Shown here piece after piece: positions 6,620 to 6,681 of a DNA stretch of 6,681 nt. A program made the translations under genes and the position numbers. Position 1 is the first letter of the stretch; the number at the start of each line of letters is the position of its first letter. The notes below the pieces were generated by a model. That model saw nothing but the letters and a program-made list of their open reading frames with translations. It made no database searches and was not told the DNA's origin. Source of the DNA: Candidatus Omnitrophota bacterium (GTDB lineage Bacteria; Omnitrophota; Gorgyraeia; Gygaellales; UBA12090); contig DOMD01000071.1 of assembly GCA_003510525.1 (NCBI GenBank), positions 1 through 6,681 on the forward strand, read 5' to 3'.

Positions 6620-6643
6620 TTTAAAATCAAATGCTTAAATCAC
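6616..6643. repeat. perfect 9-bp inverted repeat over the hisS stop codon
   Basis: GTGATTTAA (6616-6624) and TTAAATCAC (6635-6643) are exact reverse complements separated by ten bases. The left arm includes the hisS stop TGA (6617-6619). The stem is AT-rich and no T-run follows, so it is a poor intrinsic terminator. It could still be an mRNA 3'-end hairpin or a protein-binding dyad. Confidence 0.6.
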
Positions 6644-6651
6644 GATTTATT

Positions 6652-6681
6652 AATAACCAAACACCAATTTCCAATAACCAA
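6652..6681 (+). repeat. AATAACCAA words, probable edge of an intergenic repeat
   Basis: AATAACCAA occurs at 6652-6660 and again at 6673-6681, 21 bases apart, with related CCAA words (ACACCAA, TTTCCAA) between them. AATAACCA also occurs at 23-30 in the dnaE leader. The window ends inside this stretch, so it may be the start of a longer degenerate tandem array. Confidence 0.5.

Overview
The window carries three complete housekeeping genes on the + strand. In order they are dnaE (replicative DNA polymerase III alpha subunit), a small HU/IHF-family nucleoid protein gene, and hisS (histidyl-tRNA synthetase). The main item of interest is inside dnaE: an in-frame, full-length intein of 458 residues with a LAGLIDADG-type homing endonuclease. 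It sits in the highly conserved motif GYGFNK|SHSAAYA. Removing it leaves a normal DnaE of 1145 residues whose catalytic residues fall almost exactly where they do in E. coli.

Layout: positions 1-123 form a short leader built of degenerate 9-bp direct repeats that also fold into a long imperfect inverted repeat. The last repeat unit contains the dnaE start codon, and no Shine-Dalgarno sequence is visible. dnaE occupies 124-4935, with the intein at 2368-3741. The 99-bp gap before the HU gene holds a candidate promoter, a strong stem-loop followed by a T-run, and a canonical AAGGAGG ribosome binding site. The HU-family gene lies at 5035-5307. After 46 bp comes hisS at 5354-6619, again without a good ribosome binding site. 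The last 62 bases hold an AT-rich inverted repeat overlapping the hisS stop codon and a repeated AATAACCAA word.

Organism: the genes are bacterial. The host sequence is moderate in GC (about 48% in three 60-base lines of dnaE counted by hand). DnaE is of the DnaE1 type with a complete metal-binding PHP domain. The intergenic words (ACTCAATAG-like and AATAACCAA-like degenerate repeats) and the weak ribosome binding sites suggest an uncultivated or environmental lineage; Omnitrophota is one possibility. This is inference from general impression only, and nothing in the window fixes the phylum.

How the parts relate: DnaE synthesises DNA, the HU-like protein bends and packages it, and HisRS charges tRNA-His, so these are core functions without an obvious shared pathway. 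The intein is a selfish passenger in an essential gene. The polymerase can only be active after the intein splices itself out, which ties host viability to splicing and protects the element from loss.
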